A stretch of DNA of 64,000 nt from Pectobacterium aquaticum (GCF_003382565.3 NZ_CP086253.1:1302001-1366000); one strand, 5' to 3'. Counted from the first letter of the stretch, positions 52,799 through 60,503 are shown. Numbers and translations are program-made. Notes: generated by a model not told the origin, from the sequence alone.

Positions 52799-53617
52799 AT
52801 GAGTCTCGTGAGCTATCTAGGAAAGCAAACTCTCGGTGTACTAGCGGGTTATAAGCAGGATGGCGTGGTCATCCATATTTGTGGCGTCTACCCCAATGCG
52901 GATAACAGTCTGCGCGTTTTTTTCCCACACGGTCATGAGTTTACCGTTGGCGATCTGGCAACGATTCACCTTGATAACCGCTCCGGGGTTGATGAATTTG
53001 ATGCCAATATTCAGGTTTATCGCGCCTCTTACAAAGGACGTGTGATCGCCAGCGATGGCGATTGGATCGTGCTGGAACCGAGAGAGTGTCAGCTTCTGCA
53101 CGGTTTCACGCCTGTGCTGGATATTCGCGAACCGGGCTATCAGTTCCCACAAGATGACCGCCTGTCGATGCCAGTGCCGCTGACGCCAATGGTCGATTTT
53201 CCACCGACGGAAAAGCAGGATTTCTCCAATAAGGTCGGTGTACTCATTACTATGGCCGCCGAACAGCCGCATACTACGGTGCTGGCGTTCCTGTCGTCCG
53301 TGGATAACGATATCTTCCTGATTACGTTCCCTGAAACCTTTAAATCTCAACTGCTCAAACGTAATCCGCACTGCTTTTTTGCGATGGATGAACGCAGCCA
53401 TTATACCTTCGAGCGGGCCATTGAATGGAACTACACCATTATTGAAGGGGAAGCGTTTATTATCGCGCGTGATAATCCGCTCTATGAAAAAGTACGCCAT
53501 GAATTCGTCACCAAGAACCCGTGGGAAATCGCCTTCTTCACACGTCCTGACGTTGAGGTTTACCATATTAAAAGTAAACAGCTCGTGTGCCCCGGTAATA
53601 CCCAAACGCTTAGCTAA
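52799..53617 (+). CDS. Protein with PNPOx-like FMN split-barrel C-terminal domain
   Basis: 272 residues, no signal peptide. The C-terminal half (about 140-260: LAFLSSVDNDIFLITFPET, KSQLLKRNPHCFFAMDE, TIIEGEAFIIARDNPLYEKV) follows the strand order of pyridoxamine-phosphate-oxidase-like split barrels. The N-terminal half (LAGYKQDGVVIHICGVYP, FFPHGHEFTVGDLATIHL) looks like a separate small barrel I cannot name. No cofactor-binding residue is certain, so both FMN enzyme and non-catalytic roles are open. Confidence 0.6.
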   Translation: MSLVSYLGKQTLGVLAGYKQDGVVIHICGVYPNADNSLRVFFPHGHEFTVGDLATIHLDNRSGVDEFDANIQVYRASYKGRVIASDGDWIVLEPRECQLLHGFTPVLDIREPGYQFPQDDRLSMPVPLTPMVDFPPTEKQDFSNKVGVLITMAAEQPHTTVLAFLSSVDNDIFLITFPETFKSQLLKRNPHCFFAMDERSHYTFERAIEWNYTIIEGEAFIIARDNPLYEKVRHEFVTKNPWEIAFFTRPDVEVYHIKSKQLVCPGNTQTLS

Positions 53618-53633
53618 GCTATAAAGAAAACAG

Positions 53634-53662
53634 ACGGGATAGCGCCGTGCTATCTCGTTTTA
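53634..53662 (+). terminator. Terminator after the split-barrel gene
   Basis: ACGGGATAGC pairs with GCTATCTCGT (one G-T pair) around GCCGT, followed by TTTT. Confidence 0.8.
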
Positions 53663-53679
53663 TATTAATCAATCGCGGC

Positions 53680-53775
53680 TTACCGTGGCTGGCCGATCAC
53701 CATACGGCCTGTGATTTTCCCGTCTTTCATTTCAGCGAAAATGGCGTTGATGTCTTTCAGTGGACGGCGCGTCCA
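53680..53775 (-). pseudogene. C-terminal remnant of an alcohol dehydrogenase
   Basis: About 31 codons on the minus strand ending in TAA at 53680-53682. They read WTRRPLKDINAIFAEMKDG then KITGRMVIGQPR, the usual last residues of zinc-type alcohol dehydrogenases. Upstream the frame is soon lost (TAG about 30 codons before, no homology), so the rest of the gene has been deleted. It does not match the end of the intact dehydrogenase at 54890-55909. Confidence 0.65.
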
Positions 53776-53808
53776 TGCGGCCGTGTTTCTGGGATAAGAG
53801 GGGACGGG

Positions 53809-54732
53809 CTACAGCGCTTTTTCTTTCTGTGCCAGAGCCCATTCCACTTTGCCTTTACCTGTGCTTTTGGCTTGATACAGCGCCACATCCACGCGTTTCA
53901 TAAAGTGTTCCGTGGGTTCCTGAGGCTGTTTTTGGCCAGCACCAATACTGACGGAAAGATGATGCCTGTTTTTAATAATGATTTTGCTTGCATTTTTTAA
54001 TACTTCTCTTGCCAGCGCCTCTGCCCGATCCTGTGTTCCAGAATACAGAATAATCGCGAACTCTTCGCCCCCGATTCGGGTCGCCACCACTTCGCTGTTA
54101 TCGAAACGGGAAAGGATATGGCCGAATTTACTTAATACTTCGTCGCCTTTTATGTGTCCATATTTATCATTGATGACTTTAAAATTATCGATATCGATAA
54201 TAAATAAATAGGGCGATTTCGTTTCGAGCTTTTTTAATTCATTAATAAAAAACCGACGATTAGGGAGTTGAGTGAGCTCATCGCTGAATGACTGTATTTT
54301 GGCTTCGATGTACTTATCGTTGATTTTATAGATCAGGTTATACACGCCAAACCCGACGCCAAACATACCAATGATTCTCAGTAAATCCTCAACGTAATAT
54401 CCAATAAATTTAGTCTGATAAAAAAACTCATCCATGAAATCAAACGTGGCGGAGCATATCCATGCGTGTAGCGCGAGGCGAATGGATAAAGCCGAAGTAT
54501 GGTTAAGTGATATTTTACTGGTACAGGATAAGATAAAAAAAAGAAAAATCAGTGCGATCGCATCGGTATAAGATCCAGGATTGTTGTGCAACTGCTCCTG
54601 AAAATCTCGATGCTTTAAGAACAGGACATTAAATATAACGATCAGTGCTGACAATAACAGGGCGAGCCTTATGGAATAAGACGACTTCTTATTTTTATCA
54701 ATAAAATCATGATCATATTGTTTAAAAGGCAT
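53809..54732 (-). CDS. Membrane-bound diguanylate cyclase (GGDEF)
   Basis: A 307-residue protein with about five or six transmembrane segments in residues 20-135 and a C-terminal GGDEF domain (about 150-300). The signature is RIGGEEFAII, and the metal-binding DIDNFKVINDKYGH is intact, so it should make c-di-GMP. The inhibitory RxxD I-site expected five residues before GGEEF is absent, so product feedback may be lost. The N-terminal sensor is unclassified. AGGAGGTGAGC precedes the ATG. Confidence 0.87.
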   Translation of the reverse strand: MPFKQYDHDFIDKNKKSSYSIRLALLLSALIVIFNVLFLKHRDFQEQLHNNPGSYTDAIALIFLFFILSCTSKISLNHTSALSIRLALHAWICSATFDFMDEFFYQTKFIGYYVEDLLRIIGMFGVGFGVYNLIYKINDKYIEAKIQSFSDELTQLPNRRFFINELKKLETKSPYLFIIDIDNFKVINDKYGHIKGDEVLSKFGHILSRFDNSEVVATRIGGEEFAIILYSGTQDRAEALAREVLKNASKIIIKNRHHLSVSIGAGQKQPQEPTEHFMKRVDVALYQAKSTGKGKVEWALAQKEKAL

Positions 54733-54859
54733 CGCTCACCTCCTCTTGTATCACTTTTTAATCCTATCATGAAACAGATAGAACAGATTCAGTATTATGC
54801 TAACTGATGGGGTACTCTAGAGAATGACTGACGTAAGGCGGGCAGATGCTGCAACAGCA

Positions 54860-54881
54860 GACGCCTGATTACTCAGGCGTC
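54860..54881 (-). terminator. Hairpin at the end of the alcohol dehydrogenase gene
   Basis: GACGCCTGA and TCAGGCGTC form a perfect 9-bp stem around 4 bases, nine bases beyond the minus-strand stop. There is little T run on the minus strand. Confidence 0.55.
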
Positions 54882-54889
54882 TTTACCGA

Positions 54890-55909
54890 TTAAAAATCGG
54901 CTTTCAGTACCACGCGGTAGCGGGCTTTGCCGTCACGTACGTGCTGGATGGCATCATTGATTTTCGACATCGGGAACAGTTCCGTCTGCGGCTTCACGTT
55001 GGCACGTGCAGCGAGCTTCATCAGAGAACGCAGCTCATGCGGTGAACCGGTAGAAGAACCGGAAACGCTGCGATCCCCCGCGATAAGCGTGAAGGCTGGA
55101 ACGCTGAATGGCTTCATCACCGCGCCGACGGTATGGAACTTCCCGTTATAGGCGAGCGCGTTGAAGTAGGGTTGCCATTCCAGATCAACACTCACGGTGT
55201 TGATGATGAGATCGAACTGGCCTGCTAGTGCGGTCAGCGCCTGCGGATCGCGGCTGTTGACGACCTTATCAGCACCCATCGCCAGCACTTCTTGCTCTTT
55301 GGCCGGGTTAGAACTGAACGCTGTGACTTCACAGCCCATCGCGTGCAGGAGCTTAATCGCGATGTGACCCAGCCCCCCGATACCGATCACGCCGACGCGG
55401 CTGGTTGCAGTGATATGGTGCATTAACAGTGGTTTGAACACGGTGATGCCGCCGCACAGCAACGGACCTGCCGATTCGATATCAATGGAGTCAGGAAGCG
55501 GGATAGCCCACTGCCAGTTCGCGCGAATCTTATTGGCAAAACCGCCTTTATTCAGAATCGTCGGCACGCTGCCTTGTTGGCAGTTGGTTTGGCTACCGCT
55601 GATACAGGCATCGCAGTGCCCACAGCTGTGAGCCGTCCAACCAATGCCGACGCGCTGACCCACCTTTAATCCTTTGCTTTTCGCCGCGTCACCCAACGCG
55701 TGTACACGGCCAATCACTTCATGCCCGGCAACCAGCGGATAGCTCGACATACCCCATTCGTTATCGATCATTGAGAGATCGGAATGGCACACGCCGCAGT
55801 AATCAACCACGACTTCGACGTCTTCCGCTTGCAGCTCACCCGCATCAAACTCATACAACTCCAGCGCTGCGCCTGCTTCCGGTGCGGCATAACTCTTTAT
55901 CATCGTCAT
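54890..55909 (-). CDS. Zinc-type NAD(P)-dependent alcohol dehydrogenase (CAD/YahK class)
   Basis: A 339-residue MDR. The catalytic zinc site is Cys in DYCGVCHSDLSMID (about 38-50) with His in GHEVIGRV; four structural cysteines lie in CGHCDACISGSQTNC; the cofactor loop is GIGGLGHIAIKLLHAMG near 180. Members of this class reduce a range of aldehydes. ATG 55909 is chosen over the GTG just before it because AGGA is seven bases upstream. Confidence 0.9.
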   Translation of the reverse strand: MTMIKSYAAPEAGAALELYEFDAGELQAEDVEVVVDYCGVCHSDLSMIDNEWGMSSYPLVAGHEVIGRVHALGDAAKSKGLKVGQRVGIGWTAHSCGHCDACISGSQTNCQQGSVPTILNKGGFANKIRANWQWAIPLPDSIDIESAGPLLCGGITVFKPLLMHHITATSRVGVIGIGGLGHIAIKLLHAMGCEVTAFSSNPAKEQEVLAMGADKVVNSRDPQALTALAGQFDLIINTVSVDLEWQPYFNALAYNGKFHTVGAVMKPFSVPAFTLIAGDRSVSGSSTGSPHELRSLMKLAARANVKPQTELFPMSKINDAIQHVRDGKARYRVVLKADF

Positions 55910-56071
55910 CACAATTTCCTCAGTATGGGTTTGATTAACCAGTCTAAAGGGTTATGGCGTTTTTCTCTATGTCACAACGTGCCTGTGGTTTTTCATTTTG
56001 TGTCAGGTGGGAGTCGCGCGGGCGATGGCTTGCTTTACTGGCGCCACTTACTTATCCTGCAAAGCGTAGTA

Positions 56072-56135
56072 CATGACTCGGGGTGCCCTTCTTTGTGAAG
56101 GCTGAGAAATACCCGTACCACCTGATCTGGATAAT
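56072..56135 (+). promoter_or_regulatory. TPP riboswitch (THI element), 3' side missing
   Basis: The core is unmistakable: ACTCGGGGTGCCC at 56076-56088, GCTGAGAAATACCCGT at 56101-56116, then ACCTGATCTGGATAAT at 56120-56135. In complete THI elements the last motif goes on as a short stem partner and GCGTAGGGA; here the sequence turns to ATGATTATGTTATT instead. No thiamine gene follows; the next gene is an island protein at 56393. It therefore looks like a riboswitch cut at its 3' end by insertion of the island. Confidence 0.85.
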
Positions 56136-56180
56136 ATGATTATGTTATTTATTATGGGGTTATGACTGAATTTCCCTATT

Positions 56181-56214
56181 CACTTCCCTAACCATTCCCA
56201 ATCTTAGGGAAGTG
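56181..56214. repeat. 11-bp inverted repeat at the island's left edge
   Basis: CACTTCCCTAA, 12 bases, TTAGGGAAGTG, a perfect inverted repeat just after the broken riboswitch. It could be part of an attachment or transfer site, or the end of a transcript; nothing in the window decides it. The other bases of 56136-56392 show no gene. Confidence 0.5.
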
Positions 56215-56392
56215 AGGTGGTACCTATCTCGCTCAACCCTCTGAAATAATCTGCAACAAAACACCAGAACCCGTGCTTTTCGTTTCCTGTCTTCCATCTG
56301 TGAGATAGCGTTGTTGCTATTGCTTGGCATAAGATAACACTCAGATAAATCAGACATAAAAAATCGTTCGGTATCAGAGCAGGATAATAAGA

Positions 56393-57271
56393 ATGAAGTC
56401 AGGTGAGGTTATCAAAGCTGCGAAGCAATGGTTCAGGCTGAGCAACTATGATGTTTTACAGGAAATCACGTTAAACGACCTAAGTGATGAGTTGAGTCGC
56501 CGGGCAGTTTTGTTCCGTTATGATTCCACCAATGAACAAAGTCCACGCTATCAGCGCTATCTGGAAGAAGAAGCCAAGATACTGGCTGGCACTCCGCTAT
56601 TAATCAGCTCAACCAAAACTATCCCCCCATCATCCAAAAAGAAAAATCCTCTGGCTGATGCCACATTACATGTTCAGCATATCACCGTTGGGGATATTAG
56701 CCGCTATGAGGCAGACTTACGGAAACTCAATTTACTCCAACGTAGCGATGCTTCGCCTGATGCACCATCAGTACCCGTATCAAGAGAACAGGGTAAACGG
56801 CGATTAACGGACATCGAACGACTGAATGATGATCACCCACTATACCTATGGCTAAACATCAAACGTCTGACTGATGATGAAGTTATCGAACATATCAAAA
56901 TCATGCTCCCACAATGGCGTAAGGAGTATGGCATCACGGAACCAGAAATCGGTTTATTTCGCTTTGGCTTGAGCACGATTAAGAAAGTGATCTCCCTGAA
57001 AATTATTCCCATGCTGGATCTGATGTTATGGGCTAATCATCGAGGGGTAAAAATCTCTAATGAGCAAATGTCACGTCTACTCTATCCGAATGATTCAGAG
57101 GTGATTAGAGGAGGGGCGCAAATTAAGGATACCGATAAACCTTTTGCGGAAAAAGCACTGACTCGTGAGTTTGCGCGTTTGTTTAACCTCTATCTGAGTA
57201 AAGACAGCTACATGATGGATGTCAGAGTTGCTGACGCCATGAAGATGAACGAAAAAGAAGAAGAAAACTAA
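56393..57271 (+). CDS. Unknown island protein, DUF6387-like
   Basis: A 292-residue soluble protein. The opening MKSGEVIKAAKQWFRLSNYD and the RRAVLFRYDSTNEQ segment resemble DUF6387 proteins, which are common beside AlpA regulators in enterobacterial islands. The central LWLNIKRLTDDEVIEHIKIM and the C-terminal LSKDSYMMDVRVADAMKM parts show no catalytic motif. It is the first gene after the riboswitch junction and is lower in GC than the chromosome to its left. Function unknown; assignment to DUF6387 is from memory of the family and not certain. Confidence 0.6.
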   Translation: MKSGEVIKAAKQWFRLSNYDVLQEITLNDLSDELSRRAVLFRYDSTNEQSPRYQRYLEEEAKILAGTPLLISSTKTIPPSSKKKNPLADATLHVQHITVGDISRYEADLRKLNLLQRSDASPDAPSVPVSREQGKRRLTDIERLNDDHPLYLWLNIKRLTDDEVIEHIKIMLPQWRKEYGITEPEIGLFRFGLSTIKKVISLKIIPMLDLMLWANHRGVKISNEQMSRLLYPNDSEVIRGGAQIKDTDKPFAEKALTREFARLFNLYLSKDSYMMDVRVADAMKMNEKEEEN

Positions 57272-57464
57272 CCTTTCTCACTATCTCTGGGAGCCTGCCA
57301 TCAAGACAGGTTCCCTTATGCAAAACCAGCGACATTCGCACATTTTCATTTTCCCCAAAATCACATCCCTTCATTTCCTCGAAAGATGTTGTTTGCCAAC
57401 GTCTGCATCTTGTCATTGCCATTTTTTCTAGAATTACTCCTGTCGAAACAAACGGGAGAAGACA

Positions 57465-57716
57465 ATGAAAAATAACAATACAAATCAAAAAAGAACAACA
57501 TCCTATGAGCAAAACGAAGTCACACCCAGAAGGCTTATCCGCCTCCCGGAAGTACTCAAAAGGGTAGGGTTAAGCAGGGCAAGAATGTATGGGCTGATAA
57601 ATACAGGTCGTTTTCCTAAACAGGTCAGGATTGGGTTGAGATCGGTTGCCTTTATCGAAAGTGAGATAGAAGCGTGGATGGATAGCGTTATTGCTGCCCG
57701 TAATGAATCTCACTAA
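57465..57716 (+). CDS. AlpA family phage-type regulatory protein
   Basis: An 83-residue protein with the AlpA/excisionase-like HTH: RLIRLPEVLKRVGLSRARMY, GLINTGRFPKQVRIG and the wing SVAFIESEIEAWMDS. AlpA proteins activate integrase or excision genes of P4-like islands. GGGAGAAGACA precedes the ATG. It confirms the mobile nature of the region; no integrase gene is visible here and one may lie to the right of the window. Confidence 0.88.
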   Translation: MKNNNTNQKRTTSYEQNEVTPRRLIRLPEVLKRVGLSRARMYGLINTGRFPKQVRIGLRSVAFIESEIEAWMDSVIAARNESH

Positions 57717-57747
57717 TAATATTTTAATAACAACAAGAGGAAATAAA

Positions 57748-57786
57748 ATGAATAATCAAGAAATGAAAAGTGATGTAGCCCCCTGA
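57748..57786 (+). pseudogene. 5' end of a small island gene cut by an IS element
   Basis: A strong ribosome site (AGAGGAAATAAA) precedes ATG 57748, which codes MNNQEMKS and then runs into the IS end, stopping at TGA. The reading frame continues after the IS at 59124 with no shift, so this is the original start of the gene at 59115-59414. Confidence 0.7.
57754..57771 (+). repeat. 18-bp direct repeat flanking the IS (left copy)
   Basis: AATCAAGAAATGAAAAGT occurs here and again at 59106-59123, with nothing but the IS between them. IS2-group elements usually make a 5-bp target duplication, so 18 bp is unusual. Confidence 0.9.
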
Positions 57787-57834
57787 AACACCAGACAGTA
57801 GCTGTATCTCCAGATAAGAGATAGGCTTGAATAT

Positions 57835-58230
57835 ATGTCTAACACTAACGCCAATTTTAAGATGAACGGGATCCTTTTAGGGCAAGTAGTCCGTAAACGT
57901 AAGACTCCTCAGGAGAAAATCGCCATTATCCAGCAGACGATGGAGCCCGGCATGAATGTCTCCCATGTCGCCCGCCTGCATGGTATCCAGCCCAGCCTGC
58001 TGTTTAAGTGGAAGAAGCAATATCAGGAAGGCAGCCTCACCGCCGTAGCGGCCGGAGAAGAAGTTGTGCCAGCCTCTGAACTCACCGCAGCGCTGAAGCA
58101 GGTTCGGGAGCTTCAGCGCCTTCTGGGCAAGAAGACGATGGAAGTTGAGATCCTGAAAGAAGCCGTGGAGTACGGTCAGTCGCGAAAATGGATAGCGCAC
58201 GCGCCCTTGTTGCCAAAGGATGGGGAATAG
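57835..58230 (+). CDS. IS2-group transposase OrfA (InsC-like)
   Basis: 131 residues with a helix-turn-helix of the IS3 type (RKTPQEKIAIIQQTMEPGM, then VSHVARLHGIQPSLLFKWKK) and a leucine-zipper-like tail (ELTAALKQVRELQRLLGKK). It binds the IS ends and represses the IS promoter. orfB lies in the -1 frame, and the two overlap by 43 bases; ribosome slipping near GCGAAAATGG (58182-58191) would make the fused OrfAB. Confidence 0.9.
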   Translation: MSNTNANFKMNGILLGQVVRKRKTPQEKIAIIQQTMEPGMNVSHVARLHGIQPSLLFKWKKQYQEGSLTAVAAGEEVVPASELTAALKQVRELQRLLGKKTMEVEILKEAVEYGQSRKWIAHAPLLPKDGE

Positions 58231-59069
58231 CTCTGGTCAGCCGCACCATGAGCGTGTCGCGTGCGCAACTGTCACTGCGGATTAAGCGTTCTGCCGACTG
58301 GCAGGACAGGCGCTGTAACCGGCGTAATGACGAAGCAGACGCAGAAATACTGTCGGGTATCCTCGATATCATCAGCGATATGCCGAGTTATGGCTATCGC
58401 CGCGTGTGGGGCATCCTGCGTAAGCAACGTCGTACTGAGGGGCTGCCGCCGGTCAATGCCAAACGGCTTTACAGGATCATGAACGAGCATAACCTGCTGT
58501 TACTGCATGACAAACCAGAGCGGCCGACGCGTGAACATAAAGGTAAAATCGCAGTTGCGGAAAGCGATATGCGCTGGTGTTCAGATGGCTTTGAGTTCGG
58601 CTGCGATAATGGTGAAAAACTGCGTGTAACGTTCGCGCTGGACTGCTGCGACCGCGAGGCCATAGACTGGGCAGCAAGCACGGGAGGCTATGACAGCTCG
58701 ACCGTGCAGGATGTCATGCTGGGGTCGGTAGAAAAGCGCTTCGGCGATAAGTTGCCGGACACAGCGGTGCAGTGGCTGACGGACAACGGTTCCGCGTATA
58801 CCGCGCATGAAACGCGGAGGTTCGCCAGAGAGCTGAATCTGGAGCCGTGTACAACAGCGGTGAGCAGCCCGCAGAGTAATGGCATGGCGGAACGGTTCGT
58901 GAAGACGATGAAGGAAGACTATATCGCGTTCATGCCAAAACCGGATGTGAGAACAGCGCTGCAAAACCTTGCAGCAGCATTCACGCATTACAATGAAAAT
59001 CACCCGCACAGTGCGCTGGGATATCTCTCTCCACGAGAATACCGGCAACAGCGGGCATCGTTAACTTAA
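58188..59069 (+). CDS. IS2-group transposase OrfB (InsD-like, DDE)
   Basis: 293 residues with the retroviral-type integrase fold. The DDE residues lie in VTFALDCCDREAIDW (first Asp), WLTDNGSAYTA (second Asp) and SNGMAERFVKTMKEDY (Glu). The N-terminal HTH_21 segment (SYGYRRVWGIL) is present. No internal stop, so the element may still move. Usually translated as part of OrfAB by frameshift rather than from its own ATG. Confidence 0.92.
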   Translation: MDSARALVAKGWGIALVSRTMSVSRAQLSLRIKRSADWQDRRCNRRNDEADAEILSGILDIISDMPSYGYRRVWGILRKQRRTEGLPPVNAKRLYRIMNEHNLLLLHDKPERPTREHKGKIAVAESDMRWCSDGFEFGCDNGEKLRVTFALDCCDREAIDWAASTGGYDSSTVQDVMLGSVEKRFGDKLPDTAVQWLTDNGSAYTAHETRRFARELNLEPCTTAVSSPQSNGMAERFVKTMKEDYIAFMPKPDVRTALQNLAAAFTHYNENHPHSALGYLSPREYRQQRASLT

Positions 59070-59105
59070 GATACAAAAGCTGTCCGTAGATGGCGGGTCA
59101 AGATC

Positions 59106-59123
59106 AATCAAGAAATGAAAAGT
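59106..59123 (+). repeat. 18-bp direct repeat flanking the IS (right copy)
   Basis: Identical to 57754-57771. Precise loss of the IS and one repeat copy would restore the small gene in frame. Confidence 0.9.
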
Positions 59124-59414
59124 ATCAAAGAGTCATCTACCAATATTTTTACTGCTATGGCGAAAAATCTTTATATCACAGGAATACGTATATATAAAGA
59201 ACAAGAAGATTATGAGGTATTGGAAGCCATAATGTTAGATAGCGAGAGAACGGAATCATATCTTTCGCATGTTAAAGAATATCTGGCAAAACGCTTTGAT
59301 GAACATATGGAAGAAGCGGGTAAAAGAGAAAGGCTTATCTATGTTGATATGGATAAAGTGATGTGTGAAATGAGATATGTTCATACTCAAGCATTACTTT
59401 TTAGTATGAGTTAA
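59115..59414 (+). CDS. Small island protein, separated from its original start by the IS
   Basis: 99 residues from the internal ATG 59115 (MKSIKESSTNIFTAMAKNLY), unknown family, acidic with a helical middle (ESYLSHVKEYLAKRFDEHMEE). The original product would have been 104 residues, starting at 57748 with a good ribosome site; that site is now 1.3 kb away. The ATG used now lies in the right 18-bp repeat and has only a weak AAGAA before it, so expression is doubtful. Confidence 0.55.
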   Translation: MKSIKESSTNIFTAMAKNLYITGIRIYKEQEDYEVLEAIMLDSERTESYLSHVKEYLAKRFDEHMEEAGKRERLIYVDMDKVMCEMRYVHTQALLFSMS

Positions 59415-59494
59415 CAACAGCGTATTCGGCCCCGAAAAGTGGCTAATAAAAAACACAATGAACTAAATAAGCATTTAACTATGAGGGTATAAAT

Positions 59495-59791
59495 ATGTCT
59501 AAAGAGAAGATAGGTATTAATAAATCAACCAAACTGTTCTATGACCTTGCATGTAGATCGTTTTCCGCAAGCTGGAATATGTTCATGGAAGTTAATGGCG
59601 ATGGGGATGCTAATGATTATTTGGATGACCCGGATTTTATGAGTCCATTTATTATCCATGTTATTGACCATATCCAGAACAACTTTGAAAGATTCACTAA
59701 ACAAGAGGGTAATAACGGTGATATTCATCAGGTTAACTTTGAAATGGTTGCTGCCATGTTAGTTGAATATTCAGACATCTTTAGAAAGTAA
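59495..59791 (+). CDS. Small island protein of unknown function
   Basis: 98 residues, AT-rich codons, no signal peptide or membrane segment. Features are an aromatic-rich N-terminus (TKLFYDLACRSFSASWNMF) and an acidic DGDANDYLDDPDF stretch. GAGGGTATAAAT precedes the ATG. One of a row of similar-sized genes on the same strand (59115-60777). I do not recognise the family. Confidence 0.65.
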   Translation: MSKEKIGINKSTKLFYDLACRSFSASWNMFMEVNGDGDANDYLDDPDFMSPFIIHVIDHIQNNFERFTKQEGNNGDIHQVNFEMVAAMLVEYSDIFRK

Positions 59792-59812
59792 GAACTCATC
59801 TTGCCCCGCAAG

Positions 59813-59826
59813 GGGCTAACCAAAAT
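59813..59826 (+). other. GNRA-capped hairpin before a small gene
   Basis: GCCCC-GCAA-GGGGC, 15 bases before the ribosome site of the gene at 59841. A comparable but longer stem lies before 60509. Confidence 0.7.
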
Positions 59827-59840
59827 ATAAAAGGAAATAT

Positions 59841-60077
59841 ATGACAAATAAAATATCTGTAGTCGTAAGTATGCTGTGCGAAGGAACCCCGAAAATAATG
59901 AATACTATTCAAGAAAGCTTTGATGTGTTTGTTGCTCTTAGTGGGTATTCAGTAGAAGAAATGATAGAGAATAAGGGTTTGATTGATGCCTTAAATCGAC
60001 ATATCAATAACGATTTAGTTGATGAGTTAGATCTGGAATATGGCTCTGTTATTGTTAACATATTTTATAACAACTAA
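59841..60077 (+). CDS. Small island protein of unknown function
   Basis: 78 residues, acidic, helical by appearance (ESFDVFVALSGYSVEEMIEN; DALNRHINNDLVDELDLEYG). AAAAGGAAATAT is a strong ribosome site. The FVALSGYS-VEEMIE pattern resembles short helix-turn-helix or dimerisation modules, but no family can be named. Part of the small-gene row. Confidence 0.65.
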   Translation: MTNKISVVVSMLCEGTPKIMNTIQESFDVFVALSGYSVEEMIENKGLIDALNRHINNDLVDELDLEYGSVIVNIFYNN

Positions 60078-60116
60078 ACATTATTACTAACCATTAACAT
60101 AATAAAAGGATTAAAG

Positions 60117-60467
60117 ATGAAAGAGATTGTATTAAATAAAAATGAAAAAGAACTAAACGAACTTATTGCCAACATCTTACAAGGATACTGTGATGAGATA
60201 TATGGCATTTACGAAAAACATCCTGAAACAGCAATCGATATTTTGAAAGATGGTTTCATGTCAAGCGTGATATATGATGTTTTGATAACTCGTGAGATGA
60301 AGAAATACTCTATCAAAAATGATGTATCTGATATAAACAGAAGAGATTTAAAAGCCGCTATCTTGTATTGGCATCAAGAACACATCATTGAACTCGTTTC
60401 GAAAAATATAAATCAGGATGAAAATGAAGAGCCTGTTTATTGGAAGCTGAAAATGACAGTTGTTTGA
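60117..60467 (+). CDS. Small island protein of unknown function
   Basis: 116 residues, mostly helical, acidic to neutral (NEKELNELIANILQGYCDEI; LITREMKKYSIKNDVSDINR). Ribosome site AAAAGGATTAAAG. No catalytic motif, signal peptide or membrane segment. Unknown family; position and codon use tie it to its neighbours. Confidence 0.65.
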   Translation: MKEIVLNKNEKELNELIANILQGYCDEIYGIYEKHPETAIDILKDGFMSSVIYDVLITREMKKYSIKNDVSDINRRDLKAAILYWHQEHIIELVSKNINQDENEEPVYWKLKMTVV

Positions 60468-60485
60468 TCTTCAATATTATGAATA

Positions 60486-60503
60486 TTCCCTCGAAAGAGG
60501 GAA
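60486..60503 (+). promoter_or_regulatory. Leader hairpin that includes the leader ribosome site
   Basis: TTCCCTC-GAAA-GAGGGAA, a 7-bp perfect stem with a GNRA loop. Its right arm GAGGG is the Shine-Dalgarno sequence of the 9-codon leader starting at 60509, so folding would hide that site. Confidence 0.75.

Larger units (their letters stand above)
57772..59105 (+). mobile_element. IS3-family insertion sequence, IS2 group
   Basis: About 1334 bases between the 18-bp repeats. The left end (GTAGCCCCCTGAAACACCAG) resembles the IS2 left end, and the right end inverted (TTGACCCGCCATCTACGGAC) is a weak partner of it. It carries the two overlapping frames orfA and orfB of an IS2-type transposase, both intact. 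Its size equals that of IS2. It has higher GC than the island genes around it, so it is a later arrival. Confidence 0.85.

Noticed and set aside
56160..56357. Minus-strand 65-codon frame after the riboswitch
   Set aside because: It crosses the inverted repeat, has no clear ribosome site and no protein-like pattern.
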